Part shown: piece by piece, positions 16,475-26,977 of the stretch
Layout of the letters: the number at the start of each line of letters is the position of its first letter
Position numbering within the stretch: position 1 is the stretch's first letter
Origin: Desulfosporosinus sp. HMP52
Lineage (GTDB): Bacteria > Bacillota > Desulfitobacteriia > Desulfitobacteriales > Desulfitobacteriaceae
NCBI RefSeq assembly: GCF_000765145.1
Contig: NZ_JMGA01000056.1
Location: forward strand, 1-64,000
Reading direction: 5' to 3'
DNA: 64,000 nt
The notes under the pieces: generated by a model
The model's input: only the letters and a program-made list of their open reading frames with translations
Told to the model about the DNA's origin: nothing
Databases searched by the model: none
Position numbers and translations under genes: made by a program

Positions 16475-18457
16475 TTGAAAGTCGTACGCGCAGCGAAGGC
16501 TGGGTTTTGCTTTGGCGTGAAGCGCGCCCTTGAAATGGCTGAACGGACATCGGAGACATCCCATGCTGTATCACTCGGCCCACTCATACACAACCAGCAG
16601 GTTGTTAAACGCTTAGCGGAAAAAGGCATCCAGGTTGTAGATGATTTAAAAGAGGTTACGAATCAACAAGCCCTGATTATTAGGTCCCATGGTGTAGCAC
16701 CGAATGTTTATCAAGGGGCGGAAAACATCGGGGTTCAAGTGGTTGATGCTACCTGCCCTTTTGTCCAGAAAGCTCAACGCTTGGCGGCGATGTCTGCCCA
16801 AAAGGGGCAGCAAGTCATTGTCATGGGGGATAAACTTCATCCTGAGGTACAGGGGATTCTTGGCTGGGCCGGGGATGAGGCAGTTCCTATCCAGACGGTT
16901 GAAGAAGCAAAAGAGCTTCCCTTTTATCCTCATCTGGCTGTTTTAGCACAGACGACCCAACTAGCAGAGAATTTTGCAAAAATAGTTGAGGAATTAAAAA
17001 ATCATACGGATAATTTAATCGTACACAATACAATTTGCAATGCCACAGCTGAGCGGCAAAAAGTTGCCAGTGAGTTAGCAGAAGTAGTCGATGTCATGGT
17101 AGTCGTGGGCGGACGAAATAGTGCTAATACCCGAAAATTAGCGAGTATATGTGCTGAGCGCACAAAAACATATCTTATTGAAACGGCGGATGAATTAGAA
17201 ACTGTTTGGTTTAAGGGAGCTGAAGTTGCTGGTTTAACTGCAGGTGCTTCTACCCCAGATTGGATAATCGAGGAGGTTTTCAAAAAAATGACGGAAATGA
17301 ATGAGCAACAAATGGATATGGCGAGTTGGTTAGACAGTTGTCCGGAACTACATAACGGCACAAAAGTAACTGGTACCGTAGTGAAAATAACCAGGGAAGA
17401 GATCTTTGTTGATATTGGCTGGAAATGTGAAGGTGTTATTCCTTTGGGAGAGTTATCCGTGTCCAGAAAAACTCGCCCCGAAGATACGGTGTCCATCGGA
17501 GATCAAATTAGCGCTGTAGTTGTTCGAGTGGAAAACGAAGAAGGGCACACTGTTCTTTCTAAACGAAAGGCTGATGAAGAAGGAGCTAAAGATCGTTTAG
17601 AGAAGTTAGTTGAGAGTAAAGAAGAAATTCAGGCCGAGGTTGTTGAGGTTGTAAAAGGTGGATTAGTAGTAGATGTAGGGCTGCGAGGCTTTGTTCCTGC
17701 ATCCCAGATTCAATTGGGATATGTAGAAGACTTGGATCAATTCCTAGGTCAAACTCTCCGTTTGCGCTTGATTGATTACGATCCTGCGAAGCGAAAGGTC
17801 GTTCTTTCGCAAAAAGTAATCTTAGAGGAAGAGCGGGCAGCTAAGCGCACACAGCTGCTGGAATCCCTTAAAGAGGGTGACGTTGTGACAGGAACCGTTA
17901 AAAGAATGGCAGATTTCGGCGTATTTGTTGATATTGGCGGAATGGATGGACTCCTGCATATTTCAGATATGGCCTATACTCGCATTAAGCATCCATCGGA
18001 AATGCTCAAGATTGGGGATGAAGTGGAGGTTCAAGTATTAAAACTTGAACAACAAACTGGGAAAGTGTCACTAGGCTTAAAACAGCTTAAGGAAAGCCCT
18101 TGGGCTCAAGCAGCTAAAAACTTTCCCATCGGAGCTATTGTTAATGGCAAAGTAATGCGTATCACTCCTTTTGGGGCCTTTGTGGGACTCGGTGAGGGGG
18201 TAGATGGTTTAGTTCATATTTCTCAATTGGCGGATCATCGTGTCAATAAAGTTGAAGATGTCGTTAAAGTTGGAGATATGGTGTCGGCAAAGATTATAGA
18301 CTGTAAGCCCGACGAGAAACGAATTAGTTTAAGTATACGCGAGGGAATTGCAGACTCTGCTAAGGCCAACGATCAAGAAGCCTTAGACTCACAGTCTGAA
18401 ATAAAACCCATGACAATTGGTGATGCCTTAGGGAAGGAATTCCCTACCGAAAACTAA
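16475..18457 (+). CDS. ispH: Fusion of HMBPP reductase (IspH) and ribosomal S1-type protein
   Basis: A 660-residue bifunctional protein. Residues 1 to about 285 are 4-hydroxy-3-methylbut-2-enyl diphosphate reductase, the last MEP-pathway step; the three cluster cysteines are in [10 protein letters not shown] (Cys12), DATCPFV and [11 protein letters not shown]. From about residue 300 there are four S1 RNA-binding repeats (for example [20 protein letters not shown] and [20 protein letters not shown]). IspH-RpsA fusions are known in clostridia. The start is TTG 16475 behind AGGGGGGT. The S1 part probably aids translation initiation. Confidence 0.93.
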   Translation: MKVVRAAKAGFCFGVKRALEMAERTSETSHAVSLGPLIHNQQVVKRLAEKGIQVVDDLKEVTNQQALIIRSHGVAPNVYQGAENIGVQVVDATCPFVQKAQRLAAMSAQKGQQVIVMGDKLHPEVQGILGWAGDEAVPIQTVEEAKELPFYPHLAVLAQTTQLAENFAKIVEELKNHTDNLIVHNTICNATAERQKVASELAEVVDVMVVVGGRNSANTRKLASICAERTKTYLIETADELETVWFKGAEVAGLTAGASTPDWIIEEVFKKMTEMNEQQMDMASWLDSCPELHNGTKVTGTVVKITREEIFVDIGWKCEGVIPLGELSVSRKTRPEDTVSIGDQISAVVVRVENEEGHTVLSKRKADEEGAKDRLEKLVESKEEIQAEVVEVVKGGLVVDVGLRGFVPASQIQLGYVEDLDQFLGQTLRLRLIDYDPAKRKVVLSQKVILEEERAAKRTQLLESLKEGDVVTGTVKRMADFGVFVDIGGMDGLLHISDMAYTRIKHPSEMLKIGDEVEVQVLKLEQQTGKVSLGLKQLKESPWAQAAKNFPIGAIVNGKVMRITPFGAFVGLGEGVDGLVHISQLADHRVNKVEDVVKVGDMVSAKIIDCKPDEKRISLSIREGIADSAKANDQEALDSQSEIKPMTIGDALGKEFPTEN

Positions 18458-18498
18458 GATTTGCCTTAAATTCTGGCTCAGCTTTACTGTAAGAATCT

Positions 18499-18536
18499 AA
18501 ATGACTTCCTGTTTCTAAAACGCGGGAAGTCATTTT
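18499..18536 (+). terminator. Terminator after ispH-rpsA
   Basis: An 11-bp perfect inverted repeat (AAATGACTTCC/GGAAGTCATTT, arms 18499-18509 and 18525-18535) with the T-run contained in the right arm. It ends the cmk-plsC-ispH/rpsA operon. Confidence 0.75.
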
Positions 18537-18608
18537 ACTGACCTGTACAGTTGTAAGTGTTTGGGGTGTTGGTAATTTTGGATTTAGATAGTAAGGAAGG
18601 AGATTTAA

Positions 18609-19763
18609 ATGGCTAAACGAAAACCGACGCTGCCTATTGATTTTCCAATACTATATATTGCCTTAGCGGTCTTAGCCTTTGGCTTAATTATGGTATTAAG
18701 TGCCGGGGCAGTGCGTGGTTTCAATGCAACTCAGAACTCATATTACTATTTCTCTCAGCAATTAAAATGGACACTAGTCGGTTCTGTTTTCGCTATTATA
18801 GCTATGAAAATCCCCTATACATTTCTGCGCCGTTTCGCAGGGATTGGGGTTCTTATAAGCATAGTGTTACTCTTTGCTATTCTTTTTACTGACGCCGGCA
18901 TTGCAGCAAATGGATCCGCTCGATGGATTTCAATAGCCGGAGTCACAGTCCAACCTTCGGAAATTGCAAAGCTTGCTATGGTGCTTTTTTATGCCCATAT
19001 CCTAGATCGTTATCCCATTCAAAGAGGCAGCGATTGGCGTATTTCGTTGGGCATACTTCTTCCTTTCACTGTTCTTGTTTTAGGCCTAGTGTATAAGCAA
19101 CCGGATTTGGGGACGACGATGGTTATTGCTTTGACCTGTGCAGTAATGCTCTTACAGACGGAAATCCCCACGATCTGGTTTGTTGCTGCTGTGCCGACTT
19201 TGGGGCTGCCTCTCTTCTATTTTATTCGTGCTACAGAGTATCAATGGGAACGGGTTATGGTGTGGATGGATCCCTGGAAATACGCAATGGGTAAGGGATA
19301 TCAAATTACCAATGCTGAGATTGCCTTTGGCTCGGGGGGATTATTTGGAGTCGGTTTAGGACGGAGCTTGCAAAAATACGGCTTCTTGCCAGAAAACCAT
19401 ACAGATACCATCTATGCTATCGTTGGAGAAGAATTAGGTCTGCTGGGTACAACCCTTTTATTATGTCTCTTTGTTGCTTTATATGCTCGAGCGTATCAGG
19501 TTCTGAGAGAATGCCCTGATCGCTTTGGCAGGTTGCTAGGGTATGGAATAACCTCTTCTTTAGCAATTCAGACAACGATTAACTTGGCCGTTGTTACGGG
19601 AGTTTTACCTGTGACGGGAATTACTCTCCCTCTTATCTCTTATGGCGGGGCTTCGCTTGTGATAACTTTAGTCAAGATTGGCTTGATATTGAATCTTTCT
19701 CGCTATCGAAAAACAGCCTCCAAGGAGAGAAATGTTAAAAACCTTCCGGATTTATCTGTGTAA
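18609..19763 (+). CDS. FtsW/RodA/SpoVE-family peptidoglycan polymerase
   Basis: A SEDS-family glycosyltransferase of 384 residues with about ten membrane helices. It polymerises lipid II with a class B penicillin-binding protein partner during elongation, division or sporulation. Family marks are VQPSEIAKLAMVLFYAHILD near residue 118, KQPDLGTTMV near 160 and the C-terminal GVLPVTGITLPLISYGGASL. The start ATG follows GGAAGGAG. No partner gene is adjacent, so FtsW, RodA and SpoVE cannot be told apart. Confidence 0.85.
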   Translation: MAKRKPTLPIDFPILYIALAVLAFGLIMVLSAGAVRGFNATQNSYYYFSQQLKWTLVGSVFAIIAMKIPYTFLRRFAGIGVLISIVLLFAILFTDAGIAANGSARWISIAGVTVQPSEIAKLAMVLFYAHILDRYPIQRGSDWRISLGILLPFTVLVLGLVYKQPDLGTTMVIALTCAVMLLQTEIPTIWFVAAVPTLGLPLFYFIRATEYQWERVMVWMDPWKYAMGKGYQITNAEIAFGSGGLFGVGLGRSLQKYGFLPENHTDTIYAIVGEELGLLGTTLLLCLFVALYARAYQVLRECPDRFGRLLGYGITSSLAIQTTINLAVVTGVLPVTGITLPLISYGGASLVITLVKIGLILNLSRYRKTASKERNVKNLPDLSV

Positions 19764-19813
19764 ACCCTCTCTAAACGGGAATAATATGGTAAGCAACGTT
19801 TAGGAGGGGTATT

Positions 19814-20440
19814 ATGCCTTTTCCATTTGGGGAATGGGTTATCCTGTTCCTTACCTTGATCGCTTGGGCGGAAAAACGAACTACAAGGTACTTTTTTTCT
19901 CTGTTGACGATTGCCTGGCTCATTGGAAAATGGTCAGAGACTTATTTACTTGTCAATATGCCTTGGCGCTGGCAACTTTCACGTCTGGCAGTTATGACGG
20001 TTTTTTGGGTTTGGGCGTTCCGTAGAGCTGAACGTCGATTTTTGCCACTGTTCTTCGCTAGTTTAGTGGCCTTGGTACAAACCTTGTTTTTTGTTAACGA
20101 GCCTGGGGTGTTTCCCTTCGGGGAATGGTTTTTTGCAATTGCCATGGTGTTAGTGGCTTGGTTAAGTGCTAAGTCTTTTTGGGGAACCGCCGCTGCTTTA
20201 ACTGGAAGTGCCCTCTTGAACCAAGTGTTTGTTCGTTTTACTTATGATGGTATAATAAGGTTTGCTGACTTACCCGGCGACTTCACCTGGAATTTGGGCG
20301 TCGGCTTATTCTTGACTTGGACAGCCCTGGCCTATGGCTGGAGGTTAAATACCGAGAAGAAAGCGAAAAGAATGACTCAGGATCTTCTAGTGGTTCAAAA
20401 CTTAGCGAACTGTGAATCCTCAGAAGAGAAGGAGCTTTAG
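19814..20440 (+). CDS. Hypothetical multi-pass membrane protein with internal duplication
   Basis: A 208-residue protein, mostly hydrophobic, with six or seven predicted helices. The motif FPFGEW occurs twice (residue 3 and near residue 101), each time at the start of a helix (FPFGEWVILFLTL; FPFGEWFFAIAMV). This suggests that two halves of about 98 residues arose by duplication. I recognise no family. It lies between the ftsW-like gene and the radical-SAM gene; the ribosome site is AGGAGGGG. Confidence 0.6.
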   Translation: MPFPFGEWVILFLTLIAWAEKRTTRYFFSLLTIAWLIGKWSETYLLVNMPWRWQLSRLAVMTVFWVWAFRRAERRFLPLFFASLVALVQTLFFVNEPGVFPFGEWFFAIAMVLVAWLSAKSFWGTAAALTGSALLNQVFVRFTYDGIIRFADLPGDFTWNLGVGLFLTWTALAYGWRLNTEKKAKRMTQDLLVVQNLANCESSEEKEL

Positions 20441-20557
20441 GAGAGTCAAAAAGCTGAATTTTAGGGAATATAGCAGTTTGATAGCTATTTATAGTATACT
20501 TGTAAAGATTAAGGCCGAGAGTAGGCTTTTGATTATATGGTGGGAGGATGAAATGTT

Positions 20558-21889
20558 TTGCCTAAAGGGCTAGTAGTCGCAGCGGTCCATCCAGGGAGCA
20601 TCGCTGAAGAAATGGAAATTGAGGTCGGGGATCGTGTTCTTGAGGTGAATGAACAAGAGCTCAATGATATCATTGACTTTCAGTTTGGTGTATCTGAAGA
20701 AGAATTCCTACTACTTATTGAAAAGCCTGATGGGGAACTATGGGAGCTTGATATTGAGAAGGGATCAGGAGAGTTCTTAGGTTTAGAGGTCGAGACAGTT
20801 AGTACTAAGGGTCTTAAGAAATGCTCTAATAATTGCAGCTTTTGTTTCGTAGCTCAAATGCCTGAGGGGATGCGTCCGTCTCTTTACGATAAGGATGATG
20901 ATTACCGCTTATCTCTTACGCAAGGTAGTTTTATAACCTTGTCGAATCTTAGTGAGGAAGAGGTATCTCGAATCACGTCTTTACGTTTAACACCGATGTA
21001 TGTTTCTGTGCATGCATGGAACCCGGAAGAGCGTGTTAAACTCATGAAAAATCCCCGGGCGGGGAAATTGCCCGAGCAGATTCGTCGCTTTGCAGATGCT
21101 GGAATAGTGATACATGCTCAGATAGTATTGATTCCTGAACACAATGATGGAGAGGTTTTGAGAGAAACTGTTGAGCGGTTAGCGGAGCTCTATCCCTCTG
21201 TTCAATCAATCGCTGTAGTTCCCGTAGGGTTAACACGTTATCGAGATAAGCTGACCCCTTTACGAGGCTTTACCGGGGGAGAAGCGAGTCGGTTGCTTGA
21301 TCAAGCTGACAAATGGCAAAAGGATTACTTTGCCAAGACCGGACGCCACCTAGTTTATTTTTCCGATGAATTTTATGTGCTGGCCGGCAGAGAGTTTCCT
21401 GAGTCTGCAGTGTATGATGATTTTTCACAATTAGAAAACGGCGTAGGTATGGCCCGAAAGTTTATCACAGAGATTGAATCCGGTTGGGATTTATTGCCCA
21501 CTGAAGTTACTGAACGTAATGTGCATTTGATAACCGGGGCAGCAGCAGAAGAGTTCTTCCGCTCATGGCAAAAACGTTTGCTGGAGCGAATCAGAGGCTT
21601 AAGAATAGTGGTACATAAGATTGAAAATGAATTTTTTGGGTTATCCGTCACTGCTGCAGGACTTCTGACAGCTCGTGATATTGCTCAGCAATTGGGTGAT
21701 CTGCAAGGAGAAGAGTTTCTGATACCTCGTACAATGCTCAAGGCTGATGAGGACATCTTTCTTGACGATTTAAGTGTCGATTGGTTAGAACAGCAGGTCA
21801 ATGGTAAGGCGCGCATTGTTGAAAACAATGGCTTTGCATTTTTGGAGAATGTTATTGGATATTCATTGGAGGTAGAAAGCATTGAGTAA
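20558..21889 (+). CDS. DUF512 radical-SAM protein with N-terminal PDZ domain
   Basis: A 443-residue protein. Residues 1 to about 75 resemble a PDZ domain ([20 protein letters not shown]). The cluster motif C-x3-C-x2-C is CSNNCSFC near residue 90, followed by a radical-SAM barrel and the C-terminal DUF512 region. The family is widespread next to der in clostridia and its reaction is unknown. The start is TTG 20558 behind GGGAGGATG. The last eight bases overlap der, so translation is coupled, which hints at a ribosome-related role (inference). Confidence 0.85.
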   Translation: MPKGLVVAAVHPGSIAEEMEIEVGDRVLEVNEQELNDIIDFQFGVSEEEFLLLIEKPDGELWELDIEKGSGEFLGLEVETVSTKGLKKCSNNCSFCFVAQMPEGMRPSLYDKDDDYRLSLTQGSFITLSNLSEEEVSRITSLRLTPMYVSVHAWNPEERVKLMKNPRAGKLPEQIRRFADAGIVIHAQIVLIPEHNDGEVLRETVERLAELYPSVQSIAVVPVGLTRYRDKLTPLRGFTGGEASRLLDQADKWQKDYFAKTGRHLVYFSDEFYVLAGREFPESAVYDDFSQLENGVGMARKFITEIESGWDLLPTEVTERNVHLITGAAAEEFFRSWQKRLLERIRGLRIVVHKIENEFFGLSVTAAGLLTARDIAQQLGDLQGEEFLIPRTMLKADEDIFLDDLSVDWLEQQVNGKARIVENNGFAFLENVIGYSLEVESIE

Positions 21890-23213
21890 ACCTATTGTAG
21901 CCATAGTTGGGCGTCCAAATGTCGGAAAGTCTACATTATTTAACCGAATTACGGGCGGACTGGTAGCTATTGTTGAAAATATGCCCGGAGTAACACGAGA
22001 CCGCCTTTACCGTGATGCTGAATGGCTGGGGAGAAAGTTTGCCTTAATTGATACCGGCGGAATTGAGTTTAAAGATGAGGGGACACCGATTTCTTCTCAG
22101 ATGAGGCGACAGGCGGAAATTGCCATGGAGGAGGCAGATGTCGTAATATTTGTAGTGGATGCGCAGATCTCTCCAACCCCCGAGGATGATTTGATTGCTC
22201 GGACATTACGCCGTTCGGGTAAGCCTGTTTTGTTGGCGGCAAATAAAGTCGAAGATTTTACGAGGATCGAAGGTCAATTATATGACTTTTTAAGTTTAGG
22301 GTTAGGAGAAGCAATTCCAATCTCTGCGGTTCATGGCATGAATACAGGGGATTTACTTGATTCAGTTATTTCAAACCTTCCGGAGAATAATGATGATGAA
22401 TTTGATCCGGATGTTATTCGTATTTCAGTTATAGGACGTCCTAATGTCGGGAAGTCATCCTTGGTTAACAACCTGTTAGGCAAAGAACGAGTCATTGTCA
22501 GTAACATCCCCGGAACTACCCGGGATGCCATAGACACTCCCTTTGAACACGAGGGCAAGCATTATATCCTTATAGATACTGCGGGAATGCGACGGAAATC
22601 ACGCATAGAAGAGCTGACTGAGCAATATAGTGTTGTACGCTCACTTCGAGCTGTTGATCGCTCAGATGCAATTCTCATGCTTATTGATGCTGTGGATGGA
22701 GTTACAGAGCAAGATAAAAAAATTGCCGGCTATGCCGAAGAAGCTGGCAAGGCCATTATTTTAGTTGTCAACAAGTGGGATCTTGTAGAAAAAGATGAAA
22801 AGACCATTAATAAATTTGAAAAGTCGATTCGGGAAGAACTGGGATTTTTACAATATGCCCCAACAATGTTTATTTCCGCGAAGACCGGACAACGAGTTAA
22901 CAAAATTCTAGATCTTGTCGATTTTGTGGTGGAGCAAAATTCAACTCGTGTAACCACTGCAACCTTGAATACTTTACTGAGAGAATGGGTGCACCTCAAT
23001 CCTCCGCCAACGGATAAAGGCAGACGTCTGAAAATCAGATATATAACCCAAGTGGGGGTTAAACCTCCAACCTTTGTTTTCTTTGTGAATGATCCGGAAC
23101 TAATGCATTTTTCTTATAAACGATATCTGGAGAATCAGATGCGAAAGCACTTTGGATTTGAGGGTACTCCGATCCGAATTGTAATTCGACAAAAAGATGA
23201 GGAAAAGGAGTAG
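21882..23213 (+). CDS. der: Ribosome-assembly GTPase Der (EngA)
   Basis: A 443-residue GTPase needed for 50S subunit maturation. It has two tandem G domains: G1 motifs [12 protein letters not shown] (residue 8) and [12 protein letters not shown] (near 183), G3 DTGG and DTAG, G4 NKVE (first) and NKWD (second). A C-terminal KH-like domain follows. The start is TTG 21882 behind GGAGGT. It lies in an operon with plsY and gpsA, a common clostridial order. Confidence 0.96.
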   Translation: MSKPIVAIVGRPNVGKSTLFNRITGGLVAIVENMPGVTRDRLYRDAEWLGRKFALIDTGGIEFKDEGTPISSQMRRQAEIAMEEADVVIFVVDAQISPTPEDDLIARTLRRSGKPVLLAANKVEDFTRIEGQLYDFLSLGLGEAIPISAVHGMNTGDLLDSVISNLPENNDDEFDPDVIRISVIGRPNVGKSSLVNNLLGKERVIVSNIPGTTRDAIDTPFEHEGKHYILIDTAGMRRKSRIEELTEQYSVVRSLRAVDRSDAILMLIDAVDGVTEQDKKIAGYAEEAGKAIILVVNKWDLVEKDEKTINKFEKSIREELGFLQYAPTMFISAKTGQRVNKILDLVDFVVEQNSTRVTTATLNTLLREWVHLNPPPTDKGRRLKIRYITQVGVKPPTFVFFVNDPELMHFSYKRYLENQMRKHFGFEGTPIRIVIRQKDEEKE

Positions 23214-23221
23214 GTCATTTG

Positions 23222-23815
23222 ATGTCGCGTTACCTTATTTTTATCTTGGCGTATTGCTTAGGTGCCATTCCTTTTGCCTATTTAGCAGGCGCGTATAAAG
23301 GAATTGACGTACGTCGGCATGGTAGCGGTAATATTGGCACAACAAATGCCTTTAGACTCTTAGGAGCAAAACTGGGCATCATGGTGCTTCTAGGTGATTT
23401 TTTGAAAGGTGCTTTATCTGCCTACTTGGGTTTATGGGCTTTTGGCTCTGAACCTTGGGGAGGAATTGTCGGCGGGTTACTGGCAATGGCCGGTCATAGC
23501 TGGAATCCCTTTTTCGGCTTTCGACCCAGTGGAAAAGGGGTTGCCGCCGGATTCGGGATCATTACTGTATTAATGCCAAAAGTCACTTTAATTGCAATCT
23601 CGGTGTTTGTGTTGGTTGTGTGGCTAACACGCTATGTTTCCATGGGTTCGGTCACCGGTGCACTTACGGTTCTAATTATGGTCTTCGTATTTCCCCAACC
23701 CATTGCCTATCGGGTATTTGCGGTTGTTGCAGTTTTTGCAGTTCTAGTTCTCCATCGAAGTAATTTTAAGCGAGTATTACAAGGAACCGAGCATAAATTT
23801 GGGACAAAGAAATAG
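23222..23815 (+). CDS. plsY: Glycerol-3-phosphate acyltransferase PlsY
   Basis: A membrane enzyme that transfers acyl from acyl-phosphate to glycerol 3-phosphate, the first step of phospholipid synthesis. It has 197 residues and about five helices, with the three PlsY motifs: [17 protein letters not shown] near residue 33, [19 protein letters not shown] near 90, and MGSVTGA near 140. ATG 23222 is taken; TTG 23219 in the same frame is also possible given AAGGAG upstream. It lies 8 bases after der. Confidence 0.93.
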   Translation: MSRYLIFILAYCLGAIPFAYLAGAYKGIDVRRHGSGNIGTTNAFRLLGAKLGIMVLLGDFLKGALSAYLGLWAFGSEPWGGIVGGLLAMAGHSWNPFFGFRPSGKGVAAGFGIITVLMPKVTLIAISVFVLVVWLTRYVSMGSVTGALTVLIMVFVFPQPIAYRVFAVVAVFAVLVLHRSNFKRVLQGTEHKFGTKK

Positions 23816-23879
23816 CGAGGCTCGAAGTTCGATTCGATCCACGAACATCGAACCACGAACATCGATTAGGGGGGATTAG

Positions 23880-24893
23880 ATGCCGAAAATTGCTGTTTAT
23901 GGGGCTGGAAGTTGGGGGAGTGCTTTAGCGGTTTTATTAGCTAAAGTGGGTCATCAGGTTTCGCTGATTGGTCGTCATGCGGATGAAATGGAAGAAATGA
24001 AAAGGCAGCGCGAAAATAAGCATTATTTACCCGGTGTTACCTTGCCTTCAGGGCTGTTGCCCACCACGGATCTCACCTTGCTTAAGGCGGATATGGTTGT
24101 TTTTAGCGTGCCCTCTCATGGCGTGCGAGAAGCTGCACGCTTGGTACGACCTTACTTGAGTAAAGGGTGTATTGTGGTCAATACTGCTAAAGGGATGGAG
24201 GAAGGGACTCATCTTCGTCTTTCTCAAGTGTTAATTGAAGAACTTCCAAATAATCCGGTTGCAGTTCTGTCAGGCCCAAGTCATGCGGAAGAAGTGGGCA
24301 GGGATATGCCGACAACCGTGGTAGTGGCCTCAGAGGTCGAGACTGCTAAAGCAGTTCAAGATATGATGATGACCCCAAGCTTTAGAGTTTATACTAACCC
24401 TGATGTTATCGGAGTTGAACTTGGCGGGGCCTTAAAGAACGTCATTGCCTTATGCACCGGGATTGCCGAGGGTTTAGGTTTTGGAGATAATACTAAAGCA
24501 GCTCTAATGACTCGGGGATTAGCCGAGATTGCCCGTTTAGGCGTGGCCTTAGGTGGAAATCCCCTGACTTTCGCCGGATTGTCAGGAGTTGGAGATCTCA
24601 TTGTGACCTGTACCAGTCTCCATAGTCGTAATCGTCGAGCGGGTGTCGCCCTGGGTCAGGGCAAGGCTTTAGATACTGTTCTTAAAGAGGTAGGGATGGT
24701 TGTTGAAGGAGTTAGGGCAACTCGAATTGCCCATAACCTGGGTATTGAAAATAACATTCCCATGCCCATTACAGAACAGGCTTATAAAGTCTTGTTTGAA
24801 AATGCTGATGCCAAAGTGGCAGTTTCGGACTTAATGCTGCGGGGTAAACGTCATGAACTTGAAGAAGTTTTAGAGATGAATTGGTTAAGTTAA
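23880..24893 (+). CDS. gpsA: Glycerol-3-phosphate dehydrogenase [NAD(P)+]
   Basis: Reduces dihydroxyacetone phosphate to glycerol 3-phosphate and feeds PlsY directly upstream. Motifs are GAGSWGSALAVLLA (residues 8-21), the substrate-site Lys in ELGGALKNVIAL near residue 180, and GLSGVGDLIVTC near 235. At 337 residues it has normal length. The short gap after plsY holds two copies of CCACGAACATCGA (one base differs), of unknown meaning. A terminator follows. Confidence 0.95.
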   Translation: MPKIAVYGAGSWGSALAVLLAKVGHQVSLIGRHADEMEEMKRQRENKHYLPGVTLPSGLLPTTDLTLLKADMVVFSVPSHGVREAARLVRPYLSKGCIVVNTAKGMEEGTHLRLSQVLIEELPNNPVAVLSGPSHAEEVGRDMPTTVVVASEVETAKAVQDMMMTPSFRVYTNPDVIGVELGGALKNVIALCTGIAEGLGFGDNTKAALMTRGLAEIARLGVALGGNPLTFAGLSGVGDLIVTCTSLHSRNRRAGVALGQGKALDTVLKEVGMVVEGVRATRIAHNLGIENNIPMPITEQAYKVLFENADAKVAVSDLMLRGKRHELEEVLEMNWLS

Positions 24894-24933
24894 AGTTAAA
24901 ATAGCATACATATTTTTGTGATTAGGAACATAG

Positions 24934-24974
24934 ACGTAGAAGAGGTTGTTTTAAAAGCCTTTTCTACGTTTTTT
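24934..24974 (+). terminator. Terminator after gpsA
   Basis: A 12-bp stem (ACGTAGAAGAGG/CCTTTTCTACGT, one G-T wobble) with a 12-base loop is followed by TTTTTT. It ends the der-plsY-gpsA unit. Confidence 0.8.
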
Positions 24975-24983
24975 GTTATGTAG

Positions 24984-25013
24984 TCATATTTACCCAAAAT
25001 GGCCAATATACTT
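24984..25013 (+). promoter_or_regulatory. Possible sigma-E promoter of spoIVA
   Basis: TCATATT (24984-24990) and ATATACTT (25006-25013), 15 bases apart, resemble the Bacillus sigma-E consensus (KMATATT and CATACAMT). spoIVA is a sigma-E gene in Bacillus, which gives the match some weight. The first box is good and the second has two mismatches. Confidence 0.35.
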
Positions 25014-25138
25014 ATACTGCTTAATGTGCTAGTCCAGTAATGGGAATCCACGCGCTACAGGGAGGTGGAAGGGGAGATAAGGTGGAGGCCCTTCCCCAAA
25101 TTTTGGGACAGCATTCAAAAGGGAGGGAAATAATACTA

Positions 25139-26623
25139 ATGGAAAAATTAGACATTTTTAGGGATATCGCGGAGAGAACTGGGGGCGATATCTACCTCGG
25201 TGTTGTTGGGCCAGTACGTACGGGAAAGTCCACCTTTATCAAACGATTCATGGACCTCCTAGTTCTACCCAACATCCAAGACGCCTTCGAGCGGGAACGA
25301 GCAAAAGATGAACTGCCCCAAAGCGGGACAGGGAGAATGATTACGACAACTGAACCAAAGTTTATTCCATCAGAATCTGTGGAAATCATTGTTAAGGATT
25401 CAATTCATATGAATGTCCGCCTAGTGGACTGCGTCGGGTATAGTGTGGAAGGTGCTTTAGGTTACGAATCGGAAGATGGGGAAGAGCCTCGCATGATGAA
25501 AACGTCATGGAGCGATGAGCCAATGTCCTTCCAAGATGCTGCTGAAATGGGCACACGAAAGGTTATTTCTGATCATGCTACAATAGGAGTTGTAATTACA
25601 ACAGATGGATCCATAACGGATATTCCCAGAGAAGCATACCTGGATGCAGAAGAGCGTGTGATCTCTGAGCTTCGTCAATTAGGGAAACCTTTTGTCGTAG
25701 TGCTAAATACTACTCGCCCCTATGCGGAAACCACCCTGGAGTTGTGCCGCTCACTTGAGGAAAACTATGGGTTACCTGTTATTCCAGTCAATTGTCATGA
25801 TATGACCCAAGAAGATCTGACTCAGATTTTGGAAGAAGTACTTTATGAATTCCCTGTGGCAGAAGTAAATATCGACCTTCCAAAGTGGGTTGAAGAACTT
25901 GATCCCTCTCACGGAGTCCGTGCAGCTTTCGAGGATTCTGTTCGCAAAGCAATCGACGGAGTAAGACGTCTGCGTGATATTGATCAGGCTTTAGATGCCT
26001 TGACGGAATGCCAATATGCACAGGATGTTCTTCTTAAAGAGATGAACCTGGGCAATGGAGTCGCCAATGTAGAAATTACGGCTGTTGATGGGCTATTTAA
26101 GACAGTTCTGCAAGATCTTACAGGAATTGAGATCGAAGGGGATCATTCTCTGCTGCGCTTGGTCTTAGACTATAGTAAAGGCAAGAAAGAATGGGATAAA
26201 CTATCGGAAGCAATAGAAGAGGTTCGTGTCAACGGTTATGGTGTAGTCACACCTCAACTTGAAGAAATGTTCCTTGATGAGCCGGAACTGGTTAAGCAAG
26301 GAGGACATTATGGAATTAAACTTAAGGCAAGTGCTCCGTCACTGCATATTATTAGAGCGGATGTAACTACCGAAATTACCCCTTTGATTGGTACAGAGAA
26401 ACAAGCTGAAGAACTCGTAAAGTATATGCTGGACGAATTTGAAAGTGATCCTAAGAAGGTTTGGGAATCCAACATTTTCGGCAAGTCTCTTCACGACTTA
26501 GTTCGGGAGGGAATTCAGAACAAGCTTTATAAAATGCCGGAAAATGCTCAGAACAAGCTCCAAGATACTTTGCAAAGGATAGTTAACGATGGCAGCGGTG
26601 GTCTGATTTGTATTATTATTTAA
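25139..26623 (+). CDS. spoIVA: Stage IV sporulation protein A (spore coat ATPase)
   Basis: SpoIVA polymerises, with ATP hydrolysis, into the basement layer of the spore coat on the forespore surface. The product has 494 residues from ATG 25139 (MEKLDIFRDIAERTGGDIYL), close to the Bacillus length; an upstream in-frame ATG at 25040 is ignored because the family begins here and GGAGGG precedes 25139. The Walker A motif is GPVRTGKST (about residue 24), and the C-terminus is GGLICIII, typical for the family. It shows that the organism forms endospores. Confidence 0.96.
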   Translation: MEKLDIFRDIAERTGGDIYLGVVGPVRTGKSTFIKRFMDLLVLPNIQDAFERERAKDELPQSGTGRMITTTEPKFIPSESVEIIVKDSIHMNVRLVDCVGYSVEGALGYESEDGEEPRMMKTSWSDEPMSFQDAAEMGTRKVISDHATIGVVITTDGSITDIPREAYLDAEERVISELRQLGKPFVVVLNTTRPYAETTLELCRSLEENYGLPVIPVNCHDMTQEDLTQILEEVLYEFPVAEVNIDLPKWVEELDPSHGVRAAFEDSVRKAIDGVRRLRDIDQALDALTECQYAQDVLLKEMNLGNGVANVEITAVDGLFKTVLQDLTGIEIEGDHSLLRLVLDYSKGKKEWDKLSEAIEEVRVNGYGVVTPQLEEMFLDEPELVKQGGHYGIKLKASAPSLHIIRADVTTEITPLIGTEKQAEELVKYMLDEFESDPKKVWESNIFGKSLHDLVREGIQNKLYKMPENAQNKLQDTLQRIVNDGSGGLICIII

Positions 26624-26668
26624 TTCAACATAATTGATGATTGAATAGACGGTTAAAAATAATAAGAG

Positions 26669-26713
26669 CGTAGGGAACCAATCACAGTGAAAGGTTCTCT
26701 ACGTTTTTTTTTT
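26669..26713 (+). terminator. Terminator after spoIVA
   Basis: An 11-bp stem with one mismatch (CGTAGGGAACC/GGTTCTCTACG) and a long loop is followed by a run of ten T. The gap from 26624 to 26977 holds this terminator, a sigma-54 promoter and a purine-rich tract (26794-26808). Confidence 0.8.
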
Positions 26714-26748
26714 GCCTATTATTATCTGAGCAATAATATTCTTTGATA

Positions 26749-26764
26749 TGGCATAAATTTTGCA
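26749..26764 (+). promoter_or_regulatory. Sigma-54 promoter P1 (EFR1-type gene)
   Basis: TGGCATAAATTTTGCA matches the -24/-12 consensus TGGCAC-N5-TTGCA with correct GG to GC spacing. It lies 214 bases before the EFR1-type start. No TGTST-N7-ACACA activator site is seen upstream, so another activator may serve it. Confidence 0.7.
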
Positions 26765-26977
26765 TTATTAGAAAAGGTGTGTAAATGTGATTCGGGAGGG
26801 GAGAGGAGTGTAGTATTAAGCAAAGAGTTGACGAAACATGATTCAATTTCAATTTATTTATGCAGTAATAAAAGTTGTGAATTATATAATAATGTGGGCA
26901 AAAGAGTTATAATAAACTGATAATTTTCACATTAAAGTGAGTTGTCGGTTTACATATCTACAGTAGGAGGGACAGTG

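Noticed and set aside
23816-23879. Short CGAACATCGA repeats between plsY and gpsA
   Set aside because: Only two copies of about 13 bases in a 64-base gap; too little to call a regulatory or mobile element.
25040-25138. N-terminal extension of spoIVA
   Set aside because: The family begins at MEKLDIFRDIAERTGGD; the extension is Gly-rich and has no homology or ribosome site.
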